DNA of 64,000 nucleotides, from assembly GCF_026586625.1 (NCBI RefSeq), contig NZ_JAODIW010000005.1, positions 310,001 through 374,000 on the forward strand, read 5' to 3'. The position numbers and the translations under genes are program-made. Shown here one piece after another: positions 18,727 to 27,128 of the stretch. Every line of letters starts with the position of its first letter. Positions within the stretch are counted from its first letter, which is position 1. The notes below the pieces were generated by a model. It was not told where the DNA came from, ran no database searches, and saw only the letters and a list, made by a program, of their open reading frames with translations. Source of the DNA: Halobium salinum. Its GTDB lineage: Archaea; Halobacteriota; Halobacteria; Halobacteriales; Haloferacaceae.

Positions 18727-18748
18727 ATTCACTCGGTGTGAGGGGGGT
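18727..18748 (+). repeat. ORB element
   Basis: Core attcactcggtgtgaggggg. It is the last copy before the sugar dehydrogenase gene. Confidence 0.75.
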
Positions 18749-18932
18749 TCCCCTCACCGACTGTTCCCGACGAGGGTTCGGACAGCGTGGTTTCTCCCGT
18801 CCGACTACTGCTCCCCAAGCTGACCGGCCGCGCGGTCCGCCGACTGTCTGCCGTACTATCCGGCTGTCTCGACTGATGAGTCGCCAGAGCCGTGGGGAGC
18901 AGGTATTACCGTCCAGAAGCCATCTACCGAGC

Positions 18933-20498
18933 ATGAGCTCCCCTCGACAGTCCGGTCGTCGGCGACCCCACGGGCGACTACGGAGCCGTACTCGGTCTCC
19001 GGACGCGGACGCAGACCAGGACGCGGACCAGGACGAAGACGTGGACGTGGGGCCCACGCGGCGGTCGTTCCTCCGGCGCGGTTCGGCAGTCGCGACGCTC
19101 GGGAGTCTCGTCGGTTTGACAGGGTGCTCGCAGTCGGTCGCTCCCTCGGCTGACGCTGGTGACGGGGCCGCCGAGTCGTCGGAGACGAACGATTCGACGA
19201 CCGGGTCGTCTCCGGCCACCGATGAGACGGCCGACGATGGGGGTACCGACGCTGGCCCGTCCGTCCCCGAGTCCGTGGCTCTCGAGCCGCTGGTGACCGG
19301 ATTCCAGGCTCCGGTCGCCGTCGTGTTTCCACCCGACACATCTCCCGACTCTCCCGACCGCGCGTACGTCGTCGACCAGTCCGGGGTCGTCTCCCTGTAC
19401 GAGTCCGGCGAACTCCGAGACGGACCGTTCCTCGACCTCCGGGACAGTCTCGAGTTCGGTGGCGAGAAGGGATTACTTGGGTTCGCGCTCCACCCCAACT
19501 TCGCGGGGAATCGCCGGTTGTTCGTCCGCTACAGCGCCCCTCGACGGGAGGGAACACCGTCCGCCTACAGCCACACGTTCGTTCTCGCGGAGTTCCAGGC
19601 GGCCGCCGACGGGCGTACCGTCCGGCGGGACTCCGAGCGGACGCTCCTCGAGATTCCGGAGCCACAGCGTAACCACAACGCGGGCGACGTCGCGTTCGGT
19701 CCCGACGGCTACCTCTACGTCGCGGTCGGCGACGGCGGGGGCGGGAACGACCGAGGTCGGGGCCACGTCGACGACTGGTACGACCCCGTCCCGGGGGGGA
19801 ACGGACAGGACGTGACGGAGAACCTCCTCGGAAGCATCCTCCGCATCGACGTGGACTCGCGCTCGGACGGGAAGCCGTACGGAATTCCCGAGGACAACCC
19901 GCTCGTCGGCACCGACGGACTGGACGAACACTACGCCTGGGGGTTCCGGAACCCGTGGCGGATGTCCTTCGACGGCGAGGACCTCTACGTCGGGGACGTC
20001 GGTCAGGGCTGGTTCGAGGAGGTCGACCTGGTCCGGGCGGGGGGGAACTACGGGTGGAACGTCAAGGAGGGAACCCACTGCCTTCGTCGCGAGTCTTGTC
20101 CGGACCGGACGCCCGACTCGGTGCGCGGGGGGGAGCCCCTCCTCGACCCGGTGGTGGAGTATCCCCACTCCGGCGGCGAGGTGAGCGGCATCTCGGTCAT
20201 CGGCGGGTACGTCTACCGGGGGTCCGCGGTACCGGGTCTCCGCGGACGGTACGTCTTCGCGGACCTGAACGCGAACGGTCGGCTGTTCGTCGCGACGCCT
20301 CCGGATGTCGGCACGGGCACTGACGGGAGGGACGGCACCGAGGGAGGGTTGTGGCCGGTCCGCGCCCTCGACGTCCAGGGTGGCGAGCGCACGCTCGAGC
20401 GGGTTCTCTCGTTCGGGCGCGACCCGCGAGGCGAACTGTACGTGCTCGGGGGCGGAAGCGGCGAAAGCGGAGTCTACCGGGTCGTCGCCGGCGAGTGA
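18933..20498 (+). CDS. PQQ-type soluble sugar (glucose/sorbosone) dehydrogenase, Tat lipoprotein
   Basis: A 521-residue predicted exported protein. The Tat signal RRSFLRRGSAVATLG leads to a lipobox (LTGC, about residue 63), so it is probably exported folded and lipid-anchored. A Ser/Thr/Asp-rich linker follows. The body is a six-bladed beta-propeller of the GSDH family: GEKGLLGFALHPNF, HNAGDVAFGPDGYLYVAVGDGG, GSILRID, YAWGFRNPWRMSFD, DVGQGWFEEVD and GGNYGWN are the standard blade motifs. Family members oxidise aldoses or sorbosone using PQQ, but the cofactor is not certain here. The ATG at 18933 is preferred; 18876 is an alternative, and the frame is open back into the origin. Confidence 0.87.
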   Translation: MSSPRQSGRRRPHGRLRSRTRSPDADADQDADQDEDVDVGPTRRSFLRRGSAVATLGSLVGLTGCSQSVAPSADAGDGAAESSETNDSTTGSSPATDETADDGGTDAGPSVPESVALEPLVTGFQAPVAVVFPPDTSPDSPDRAYVVDQSGVVSLYESGELRDGPFLDLRDSLEFGGEKGLLGFALHPNFAGNRRLFVRYSAPRREGTPSAYSHTFVLAEFQAAADGRTVRRDSERTLLEIPEPQRNHNAGDVAFGPDGYLYVAVGDGGGGNDRGRGHVDDWYDPVPGGNGQDVTENLLGSILRIDVDSRSDGKPYGIPEDNPLVGTDGLDEHYAWGFRNPWRMSFDGEDLYVGDVGQGWFEEVDLVRAGGNYGWNVKEGTHCLRRESCPDRTPDSVRGGEPLLDPVVEYPHSGGEVSGISVIGGYVYRGSAVPGLRGRYVFADLNANGRLFVATPPDVGTGTDGRDGTEGGLWPVRALDVQGGERTLERVLSFGRDPRGELYVLGGGSGESGVYRVVAGE

Positions 20499-20757
20499 GT
20501 CAGCCATGAACGCAGGTCCCCCTCGGTAAGCGGACGGTAGTTCGCGTGACCGATACAGCCGCGGCCGGTCCGACCTACGTAGCGGTCACGACCAGCACGA
20601 TTCGTGGCTCGGCCGCGACCGACACCACCCGTGGTCCGACCGCGACCGTAGTCCGGTTGTGACCGATACGGCCCGCAGTTCGGTCGCGTCGACCTTCGCC
20701 GACCCCCGGTCCGTCTCCGGTTTTGCGCACTCCGCCTCCGGGAGTAACGATACCAAT

Positions 20758-20767
20758 CATTAATTAT
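20758..20767 (+). promoter_or_regulatory. TATA-like box of the ABC importer operon
   Basis: The AT-rich cattaattat lies 22-31 nt before the ATG at 20789, in otherwise GC-rich sequence. It would drive a leaderless operon message for the four ABC genes. Confidence 0.55.
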
Positions 20768-20788
20768 AGTCCGTCTCAAGGGTGCGGT

Positions 20789-22048
20789 ATGGTCGACAAT
20801 GACACGGAGGAGAACCGGAACCACTGCCGCAGTCGGTCCGGCCGTCGGGCGTTCCTCGCGGCGGCCGGCGCAGCGGGGGTCACCGGACTGAGTGGCTGTC
20901 TCGGTTCCATCGGCGGTGGCGGCGGTGGGAACACCGTCACCTACGGGCTGCTGAACCCGATGTCGGGGGCGTACAGCAGTCTCGGTCCGAACCAGCGCCG
21001 CGGCGCCGAACTCGCCGTCGAACACATCAACGACAGCGACGCGTTCGACACGCAGGTCGAGACGGTGACGGGGGACACCCAGACGGACTCGACGGCGGCG
21101 GTCCAGGAGGCAGAGCGGCTCGTCAACAGGAACGGGGCGACGTACCTCTTCGGGGCGATATCCAGCTCCGTCGCGCTCGCGCTCAACGAGTTCGCGGCGG
21201 AGCAGGAGATCGTCTACAACCCGGGCGGGGCCGCCGTCCCCATCACCGGGGAGGCCTGCAACGAGTTCGTCTTTCGCACCGAGACCAACACCGCACAGAT
21301 TGCGGAGGCGGTGTCCGCGTACACGGCGAACAACCTCGGCACGAGGGTCTGGTTCCACATCGCCGACTACGCTTACGGGGAGTCAGTGCTGAATCGCGTG
21401 CGGAGCCGGATGCAGGACGCAAACGGGAACGTCGAGGTGGTCGGCACCTCCCGCTCCCAGCTCGGCGCCAGCAACTACGACTCCTTCATCAGCGAGATCG
21501 CCAACTCCGACGCCGAGGTGGCGGTGCTCGGGATGACCGGCGGCGACCTCATCAACTTCGTGAGCCAGGCGGACGGACAGGGGTTGAAAGACCAGGTGAA
21601 CATCATGAGTCCGACGATGACGTTCCAGACCGTCCGGGGAGCGCTCGGCGACGCGGCGGTCGGCACGTACGGCGGGGTGCGCTACCTGCCGAAGCTGACC
21701 ACCGGCGACAACCAGCAGTTCGTCGAGGCGTACCGGAGCCAGCACGACGAGGACCCGGACAACTTCGCCCGAGTCGGCTACGAGTCGCTCCGGATGACCG
21801 TCCGCGGGGTCGACGCGGCCGGGTCGGCCGAGCCGACGGACGTCGTCGAACAGCTGCCGGGCATGGAGATGGACACCATCTTCGGCCCGAACCGGTTCCG
21901 AGACTGCGACCACCAGGCGACGAACCCGACGTGGATGGGCGAGGTCGTCGAGGGGAACGGCAACCTCCCGGGCGTCGAGACCCTCCAGAAGGTCGAGGGG
22001 ACGGACGCCCTGCCGCCCTGCTCGGAGCTGGGCTGCGACCTCGGATAG
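20789..22048 (+). CDS. Branched-chain-amino-acid-type ABC substrate-binding lipoprotein (LivJ/LivK family)
   Basis: A 419-residue periplasmic-type binding protein. The Tat motif RRAFLAAAG and lipobox LSGC (near residue 38), then a Gly-rich tether, mark a lipoprotein on the outer face of the membrane. The body shows the receptor-ligand fold: VTYGLLNPMSGAYSSLGPNQRRGAELAVEHIN, then TYLFGAISSSVALAL, YGESVLNRV and VGYESLRMTVRGVD. The stop codon is directly followed by the permease ATG. Ligands of this family include Leu/Ile/Val, urea, amides and aromatic acids. The phenylacetate-CoA ligase gene just downstream makes an aromatic acid a possible ligand, but this is inference. Confidence 0.9.
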   Translation: MVDNDTEENRNHCRSRSGRRAFLAAAGAAGVTGLSGCLGSIGGGGGGNTVTYGLLNPMSGAYSSLGPNQRRGAELAVEHINDSDAFDTQVETVTGDTQTDSTAAVQEAERLVNRNGATYLFGAISSSVALALNEFAAEQEIVYNPGGAAVPITGEACNEFVFRTETNTAQIAEAVSAYTANNLGTRVWFHIADYAYGESVLNRVRSRMQDANGNVEVVGTSRSQLGASNYDSFISEIANSDAEVAVLGMTGGDLINFVSQADGQGLKDQVNIMSPTMTFQTVRGALGDAAVGTYGGVRYLPKLTTGDNQQFVEAYRSQHDEDPDNFARVGYESLRMTVRGVDAAGSAEPTDVVEQLPGMEMDTIFGPNRFRDCDHQATNPTWMGEVVEGNGNLPGVETLQKVEGTDALPPCSELGCDLG

Positions 22049-24028
22049 ATGGCGGCCGCAGGCGCCCTGTTCGACCAGGTGTTGAACGGGCTGACCATCG
22101 GGATGGTGTACGTCCTGTTAGCGGCGGGACTCTCCATCGTCTTCGGCGTGATGGACGTCATCAACTTCGCCCACGGCGAGTTCTTCGCGCTCGGGGCGTA
22201 CTTCGCGCTCTCTGTCGCCATCGCGACCGGCCCCGGCGGGTTCTGGGTGGCGCTGCTCGTCGCGCCGCTGCTCGTCGCGGTCGTCGGCGCGGGCGTCGAG
22301 CGATTCACCGTCCGGCCGCTGTACGGGCGGAACCCACTGTATCACATCCTGCTCACCTTCGGGCTCGTCCTCGTCATCAAGGACGTCGTCGAACTCGTCT
22401 GGGGGCCACAGCCCTACCAGTTCGCGAAGCCGCCGGTCCTCCGCGGGACGGTCGAGATACTGGGGTACGGCTACTCGGTGTACAGCTACTTCGTCGTCGG
22501 CGTCGGCCTGCTCATCGCCGTCGGGACGTGGCTCGCGCTCACGCGGACGAAGTACGGCCTCATCATCCGCGCGGGGTCGATGGACCGCGGGATGGTCCGG
22601 AACCTCGGCATCGACGTGGACCGCTACTACACGCTGGTGTTCGCCTTCGGCGCGCTGCTGGCGGCGGTCGGCGGCGTCGTCATCGCCGGCCGACAGAGCG
22701 TCAGCCCGGGGATGGGCGACTCGGTCATCATCCCGGCGTTCATCATCGTCGTCCTCGGCGGACTCGGGAGCTTCCGTGGGGCCGTCGTCGGTGGACTCGC
22801 CGTCGGCGTCGTCCAGACGCTCGTCCGGAGCTACGTCCCCGTCCTGGAGGGGCTCGTCGTCTTCCTCCTGATGATCGTCGTCCTGCTCGTCCGACCGCAG
22901 GGGCTGTTCGGCAACCCCGAGTGGGCCGGCGCCGACGAGGGAGGTGACCTGCTGACGGTGAGCGGCGGCGGCGTCTTCGACTCGACCCTGCGGCGACGCG
23001 CCGGCGCGGCGCTCGTCGCGGCGTTCGCCGTCGTTCCCCTCTTGGTCGGACTCCCCTCGTACTACGTCAACACGCTCGCCGTCTCCATCTTCGTCTGGGC
23101 GCTGTTCGCACTGAGCCTCGACCTCGTGATGGGGTACGCGGGACTGGTCTCGCTCGGACACGTCCTCTTCTACGGCGTCGGGGCGTACGCGACGGTGCTC
23201 GTCGTCGTCAACCTCGTTCCGTCGTTGTGGGTCGCGCTCGCGGTCGCCATCGCCGTCTGCACCGCCGTCGCGTGGGTCGTCGGCCACCTCTCCATCCGCG
23301 TCTCGGGGGTGTACTTCTCGATGATCACGCTCGCGTTCGCGGAGCTGTTCCACAGCGCCGTCTACAAGTTCGGGTGGACTGGCGGCTCGGACGGCATCTT
23401 CGGCGGGTTCGACCCCACGTACGGTCTGGTCGGCGGCCCCGCGGTCCGGAGCATCGAACTGGTCGGCGACGTAGAGCTGTTTTACTACGTCGCGCTCGCG
23501 GCCGCGGTGGGTGGCTACCTGCTCGCCCGGCGACTTATCCGGGCACCGTTCGGGAGCGTGCTCCAGGCCATCCGGGAGAGCGAGGACCGGACGGCGTTCG
23601 TCGGCTACGACGTCACCGCCTACAAGCGCCGGGCGTTCGTCGTCAGCGGCGGGCTGGCGGGACTCGCCGGCGGGCTGTCGGCGACGCTCACCGGCGGCGT
23701 CGCACCCGAGTTTCTCGCCTGGATTCTCTCGGGGGAGGTCATCGTGATGACCATCCTCGGCGGCATGGGGACCCTGTACGGCCCGATGCTCGGCGCCGGC
23801 GTCTACCTCGTGGTCAAGGACGTGCTCCTGAGCCTGACAAACGCCGGCAGCCCGCTGCTCGTCGCGCTCGGCGAGTTCTGGCAGGGCGCCCTCGGCCTCC
23901 TCTTCGTGGCGTTCGTCATCTTCGTCCCCGAGGGGCTCGTCTCGTTGCCGGAGACGGTCGCGAGTCGAATCGACCGCCGCTCCGGCGGCGGCGAGACCAT
24001 CGCGGAGGACGCGGAGGTGAGCGACTGA
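22049..24028 (+). CDS. Fused LivH-LivM permease of a branched-chain-amino-acid-type ABC importer
   Basis: A 659-residue membrane protein carrying both permease halves normally made by separate genes. Residues about 1-295 are LivH-like (LNGLTIGMVYVLLAAGLSI, GVMDVINFAHGEFFALGAY). Residues about 320-645 are LivM-like (YVNTLAVSIFVWALFALSLD, MGYAGLVSLGHVLFYGVGAYA, then the EAA-type loop AIRESEDRTAFVGYDVTAYK). The junction is a short polar linker (NPEWAGADEGGDLL). It begins one base after the binding-protein stop and overlaps the next gene by one base. The fused form would act as a single-chain permease with two LivG/LivF ATPases. Confidence 0.92.
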   Translation: MAAAGALFDQVLNGLTIGMVYVLLAAGLSIVFGVMDVINFAHGEFFALGAYFALSVAIATGPGGFWVALLVAPLLVAVVGAGVERFTVRPLYGRNPLYHILLTFGLVLVIKDVVELVWGPQPYQFAKPPVLRGTVEILGYGYSVYSYFVVGVGLLIAVGTWLALTRTKYGLIIRAGSMDRGMVRNLGIDVDRYYTLVFAFGALLAAVGGVVIAGRQSVSPGMGDSVIIPAFIIVVLGGLGSFRGAVVGGLAVGVVQTLVRSYVPVLEGLVVFLLMIVVLLVRPQGLFGNPEWAGADEGGDLLTVSGGGVFDSTLRRRAGAALVAAFAVVPLLVGLPSYYVNTLAVSIFVWALFALSLDLVMGYAGLVSLGHVLFYGVGAYATVLVVVNLVPSLWVALAVAIAVCTAVAWVVGHLSIRVSGVYFSMITLAFAELFHSAVYKFGWTGGSDGIFGGFDPTYGLVGGPAVRSIELVGDVELFYYVALAAAVGGYLLARRLIRAPFGSVLQAIRESEDRTAFVGYDVTAYKRRAFVVSGGLAGLAGGLSATLTGGVAPEFLAWILSGEVIVMTILGGMGTLYGPMLGAGVYLVVKDVLLSLTNAGSPLLVALGEFWQGALGLLFVAFVIFVPEGLVSLPETVASRIDRRSGGGETIAEDAEVSD

Positions 24029-24966
24029 TGTCGACAGACGACGAACGTACGACGGACGCATCGACGACGAATAGTACGGCGACCGATAGTACGACGGACG
24101 CGTCGACGGCCGATAGTACGACGGACGCATCGACGACGAATAGTACGACCGACGTACCGACGGCCGATAGCGGCACCCCGGACGGGAGACCCGACCTCGG
24201 CGGCGACCCCGTCCTCCGGACCGAGGGACTGACCCGGCGGTTCGGCGAACTCGTCGCCGTCGACGATGTCGACCTCGCGGTCGACCGCGGGGAGTTCCGG
24301 AGCGTCATCGGACCCAACGGCGCCGGCAAGACCACGCTGTTCAACCTGATTTCGGGGGCGCTCTCGCCTTCCGAGGGTCGCGTCGTCCTCGACGGCGAGG
24401 ACGTCACGGCGCTCTCGCCCCACGAGCGGGTCCGGCGCGGCATCGGACGTTCCTTCCAGATAACGAACGTCTTCGGCGGGCTCTCCGTCGAGGAGAACGT
24501 CCGCATCGCGGCGCGTTCGACGGTCGAGACCGACCTCTCCGCGTGGGAGCGCTACCTTCGGTCGACCGACGCCTTCGACGAGGTGAACGAGCGGGCGGCG
24601 GCGACGCTCGAACGGGTCGGCCTCGCCGACCGGGCAGAGGAGCGCGCGGGGGCGCTCTCCTACGGCGACCGACGCCGGCTCGAACTCGGACTGGTGCTCG
24701 CGACCGACCCGCAGGTCGTCCTCCTCGACGAGCCGACCGCGGGGATGAGCCGCGAGGTGACGCAGTCGACCATCGACCTCATCGACGAGGTGCTCGCCGA
24801 CCGCACGCTCCTGCTCATCGAACACGACATCGACCTCGTGATGCGGGTCTCCGACCGCATCACCGTGCTCGACCGGGGTTCCGAACTCGTCACCGGCACG
24901 CCGGACGCCGTCGCCGCCGACCCGGAGGTCCGGAAGGCCTATCTCGGAGGTGTCGCCGATGAGTGA
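24028..24966 (+). CDS. LivG-type ABC ATPase with N-terminal Ser/Thr/Asp repeat
   Basis: A 312-residue ATPase. The ATG overlaps the permease stop by one base. The first about 55 residues are low complexity, built from 9-residue units (TTDASTTNS, TTDASTADS); no such tail is usual in LivG. The ATPase domain then has GPNGAGKTT (Walker A), GIGRSFQ (Q-loop), LSYGDRRRLELG (signature), VVLLDEPTAGM (Walker B) and a conserved His in LIEHDIDLV. It energises uptake by the fused permease together with the next gene. Confidence 0.93.
   Translation: MSTDDERTTDASTTNSTATDSTTDASTADSTTDASTTNSTTDVPTADSGTPDGRPDLGGDPVLRTEGLTRRFGELVAVDDVDLAVDRGEFRSVIGPNGAGKTTLFNLISGALSPSEGRVVLDGEDVTALSPHERVRRGIGRSFQITNVFGGLSVEENVRIAARSTVETDLSAWERYLRSTDAFDEVNERAAATLERVGLADRAEERAGALSYGDRRRLELGLVLATDPQVVLLDEPTAGMSREVTQSTIDLIDEVLADRTLLLIEHDIDLVMRVSDRITVLDRGSELVTGTPDAVAADPEVRKAYLGGVADE
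24049..24171 (+). repeat. 27-bp in-frame tandem repeat in livG
   Basis: Units start at 24049, 24091, 24118 and 24145, with a shorter 15-bp unit at 24076. The copies at 24049 and 24118 are identical over 27 bases (acgacggacgcatcgacgac...). The repeat encodes a 9-residue Ser/Thr/Asp unit, so gain or loss of copies keeps the frame. Confidence 0.85.
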
Positions 24967-25735
24967 CGACGACCCGCCCTCTGACGCCGCCCGACCCGCC
25001 GACCGCGCGTCAGCCGACGTCGACCCGCTGCTCCGACTGGAGAACCTCCGAGCCGGCTACGGCGAGACACGCGTGCTCGACGGGGTCGACATGACGGTCC
25101 CGCGCGGCGAAATCGTCGCCCTCGTCGGACGCAACGGGGTCGGCAAGACGACCACGCTCCGGAGCATCATGGGCGAGGTACGGCCGACCGACGGTCGGGT
25201 GACGTACGCCGGCGAGGACGTGACGACCCTCGGCCCGGTCGAGACGGTACGACGGGGAATCGGGTTCGTCCCGGAGGAGCGGCGGGTGTTCCCCGGGCTC
25301 ACCGTCGAGGAGAACCTCACCGTCGGGAGCTACGGCGGCGGCGACGCCGCCAACCGGCGCTCCATCGAGGACGTGTTCGACGCCTTCGAGAACCTCGACC
25401 GCCGTCGGGACAGCCGCGGGACCGACCTCTCCGGCGGCGAACAGCAGATGCTCGCCGTCGGTCGGGCGCTGGTCGCCGGCGCCGACCTCCTCCTGCTCGA
25501 CGAGCCGACGGAGGGGCTCGCGCCGCTCATCGTCGAGCGCGTCGCCGACATCGTCCGCGAGGCCAACGCGGACGGCGTCACCGTCCTCCTCGTCGAGCAG
25601 AACGTCGCGGCCGCGCTCGACCTGGCCGACCGCGTCTACGTCCTCGACGGCGGACGCATCGTCTACGAGGGGACGCCCGAGGAGCTCCGCGCCGACGAGT
25701 CGGTGATGGACCGCTACCTGGGTGTAGGGGTCTAA
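24959..25735 (+). CDS. LivF-type ABC ATPase
   Basis: A 258-residue ATPase, the second motor of the importer. Motifs: GRNGVGKTTTLRSIMG (Walker A), GFVPEERRVFPGLTVEENL (LivF-specific Q-loop region), LSGGEQQMLAVGRAL (signature) and LLLLDEPTEGLAP (Walker B), then LVEQNVAAAL. The start overlaps the end of livG by 8 bases, so translation is coupled. It ends the four-gene importer operon, 66 nt before paaK, which has its own promoter. Confidence 0.95.
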   Translation: MSDDDPPSDAARPADRASADVDPLLRLENLRAGYGETRVLDGVDMTVPRGEIVALVGRNGVGKTTTLRSIMGEVRPTDGRVTYAGEDVTTLGPVETVRRGIGFVPEERRVFPGLTVEENLTVGSYGGGDAANRRSIEDVFDAFENLDRRRDSRGTDLSGGEQQMLAVGRALVAGADLLLLDEPTEGLAPLIVERVADIVREANADGVTVLLVEQNVAAALDLADRVYVLDGGRIVYEGTPEELRADESVMDRYLGVGV

Positions 25736-25771
25736 CCGCCGGACCCGGGTGCGGTCACCGCCGTCCGAACC

Positions 25772-25778
25772 TATTTAT
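25772..25778 (+). promoter_or_regulatory. TATA box of paaK
   Basis: The heptamer tatttat lies 24-30 nt before the ATG at 25802, implying a leaderless message separate from the upstream ABC operon. Confidence 0.6.
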
Positions 25779-25801
25779 CGGTCGGCGCGCCGTATTCACG
25801 C

Positions 25802-27088
25802 ATGGTCTATAATGATATAGAAACCGCCCCACGGGAGGCGCTTCGCGACCTCCAGGACGAGCGGCTCCGGGACGCCGTCTCGCGCGCCTACGAGAACGTC
25901 CCCTTCTACCGGGAACGGCTCGACGAGGCCGGCGTCGCCCCCGAGGACGTCGGGAGCGTCGACGACGTGACGAAGCTCCCGTTCACGACGAAGGGCGACT
26001 TCCGCGAGGAGTATCCGGACGGGCTGTTCGCCGTCGACTGGGACGACGTCTCCCGTATCCACGCCTCCTCGGGGACGACGGGGAAGCCCAAGGTCGTCGC
26101 CTACACCGACGCCGACCTCGGGGTGTGGCGCGAGGTGATGGCCCGGTCGCTGTACGCCGCCGGGGTGCGCGACGACCACGTCGTCCAGAACGCCTACGGG
26201 TACGGTCTCTTCACCGGCGGACTGGGCTTCCACGACGGCGTCGAGGAGTTGGGTGCCTGCGTCATCCCCGTCGGCGGCGGTAACACGAGCAGGCAAATCG
26301 ACCTGCTTCAGGACCTCCGGAGCGACGTGCTCTCCGCGACGCCGTCGTACTGTCTCTACCTCGCCGAGCGCGCCGAGGAGCGCGGCGTCGATATCCGCGA
26401 CCTCCCGCTGTCGCGGGTCGTCATCGGCGCCGAGCCGTTCACCGACCCGATGCGTGAGGAGATAGAGGCGGCCCTCGGCGTGACCGCCGTCGACGTGTAC
26501 GGTCTCTCAGAAATCATCGGCCCGGGTGTCTCCATCGAGTGCGCCGAGGCACAGGACGGACTGCACGTCTGGGAGGACCACTTCCTCCCCGAGGTGGTCG
26601 ACCCCGAGACCGGCGAGCCAGTGCCCGAGGGCGAGGAGGGTGAACTCGTCCTGACGACGCTGACGAAGGAGGCCCTCCCCGTGCTCCGCTACCGGACCGG
26701 CGACATGACCTCCCTGACCTACGACACCTGTGACTGCGGCCGCACCGCGGTCCGCATGGACAACGTCACCGGCCGGGCCGACGACCTGCTCATCGTCCGC
26801 GGGGTGAACGTCTACCCGAGCCAGATAGAGGCGGTGATGCTCGACCTCGACGCCGTCGCTCCTCACTACCGAATCGACCTGCGCCGGGAGAATCAACTCG
26901 ACCGCATGGAAATCACCGTCGAACACCACGAGTCGTACGACGGCACCCCCGAGGAGCTCCGGGCGGAGGTCGCCGACCGGCTGGCGGACGTGCTCGACGT
27001 GTCGCCGGACTCGCTCGACGTCGTCGACCCCGGCGCCCTCGAGCGCACGGAGGTCGGGAAGGTGAAGCGGGTGTACGACCACCGGTAG
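25802..27088 (+). CDS. paaK: Phenylacetate-CoA ligase (PaaK family)
   Basis: A 428-residue AMP-forming ligase that activates phenylacetate, or a related aryl acid, to the CoA thioester. Visible: HASSGTTGKPKVVAYT (the P-loop of adenylate-forming enzymes, about residues 88-103), YGYGLFTGGLGFH, DVYGLSEIIGPGV, RYRTGDM, then CDCGR and GRADDLLIVRGVNVYPSQIE and a C-terminal catalytic-lysine region (ERTEVGKVKRV). Length matches PaaK (about 430). No paaABCDE or paaG/H/Z genes are adjacent; the next gene is a VOC-PaaI fusion on the other strand. Confidence 0.92.
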   Translation: MVYNDIETAPREALRDLQDERLRDAVSRAYENVPFYRERLDEAGVAPEDVGSVDDVTKLPFTTKGDFREEYPDGLFAVDWDDVSRIHASSGTTGKPKVVAYTDADLGVWREVMARSLYAAGVRDDHVVQNAYGYGLFTGGLGFHDGVEELGACVIPVGGGNTSRQIDLLQDLRSDVLSATPSYCLYLAERAEERGVDIRDLPLSRVVIGAEPFTDPMREEIEAALGVTAVDVYGLSEIIGPGVSIECAEAQDGLHVWEDHFLPEVVDPETGEPVPEGEEGELVLTTLTKEALPVLRYRTGDMTSLTYDTCDCGRTAVRMDNVTGRADDLLIVRGVNVYPSQIEAVMLDLDAVAPHYRIDLRRENQLDRMEITVEHHESYDGTPEELRAEVADRLADVLDVSPDSLDVVDPGALERTEVGKVKRVYDHR

Positions 27089-27128
27089 CGACCGCCGCAC
27101 GCGAGCCCGAAACCGGCCACCTACGGCC

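Larger units (their letters stand above)
18131..18748. other. Replication origin (oriC) with inverted ORB repeats around an AT-rich element
   Basis: Seven copies of a repeat whose forward core reads ttyacactcggtnngagggg surround an AT-rich block. Copies at 18131, 18215 and 18271, on the orc1/cdc6 side, point left. Copies at 18528, 18612 and 18727 point right, and 18681 points left. The ORBs nearest the AT-rich block on each side (18271 and 18528) are therefore inverted. G-rich tails follow the cores, as in archaeal ORB elements. The adjacent Orc1/Cdc6 gene and the lack of coding potential support an origin. Whether it fires in vivo cannot be judged. Confidence 0.9.

Noticed and set aside
22118-24130. 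670-residue open frame on the minus strand
   Set aside because: Antisense shadow of the fused permease gene, which has clear membrane helices and conserved motifs.
24049-24171. CRISPR-like regular repeat
   Set aside because: Units are contiguous, in frame within livG and lack spacers; it is a coding tandem repeat.
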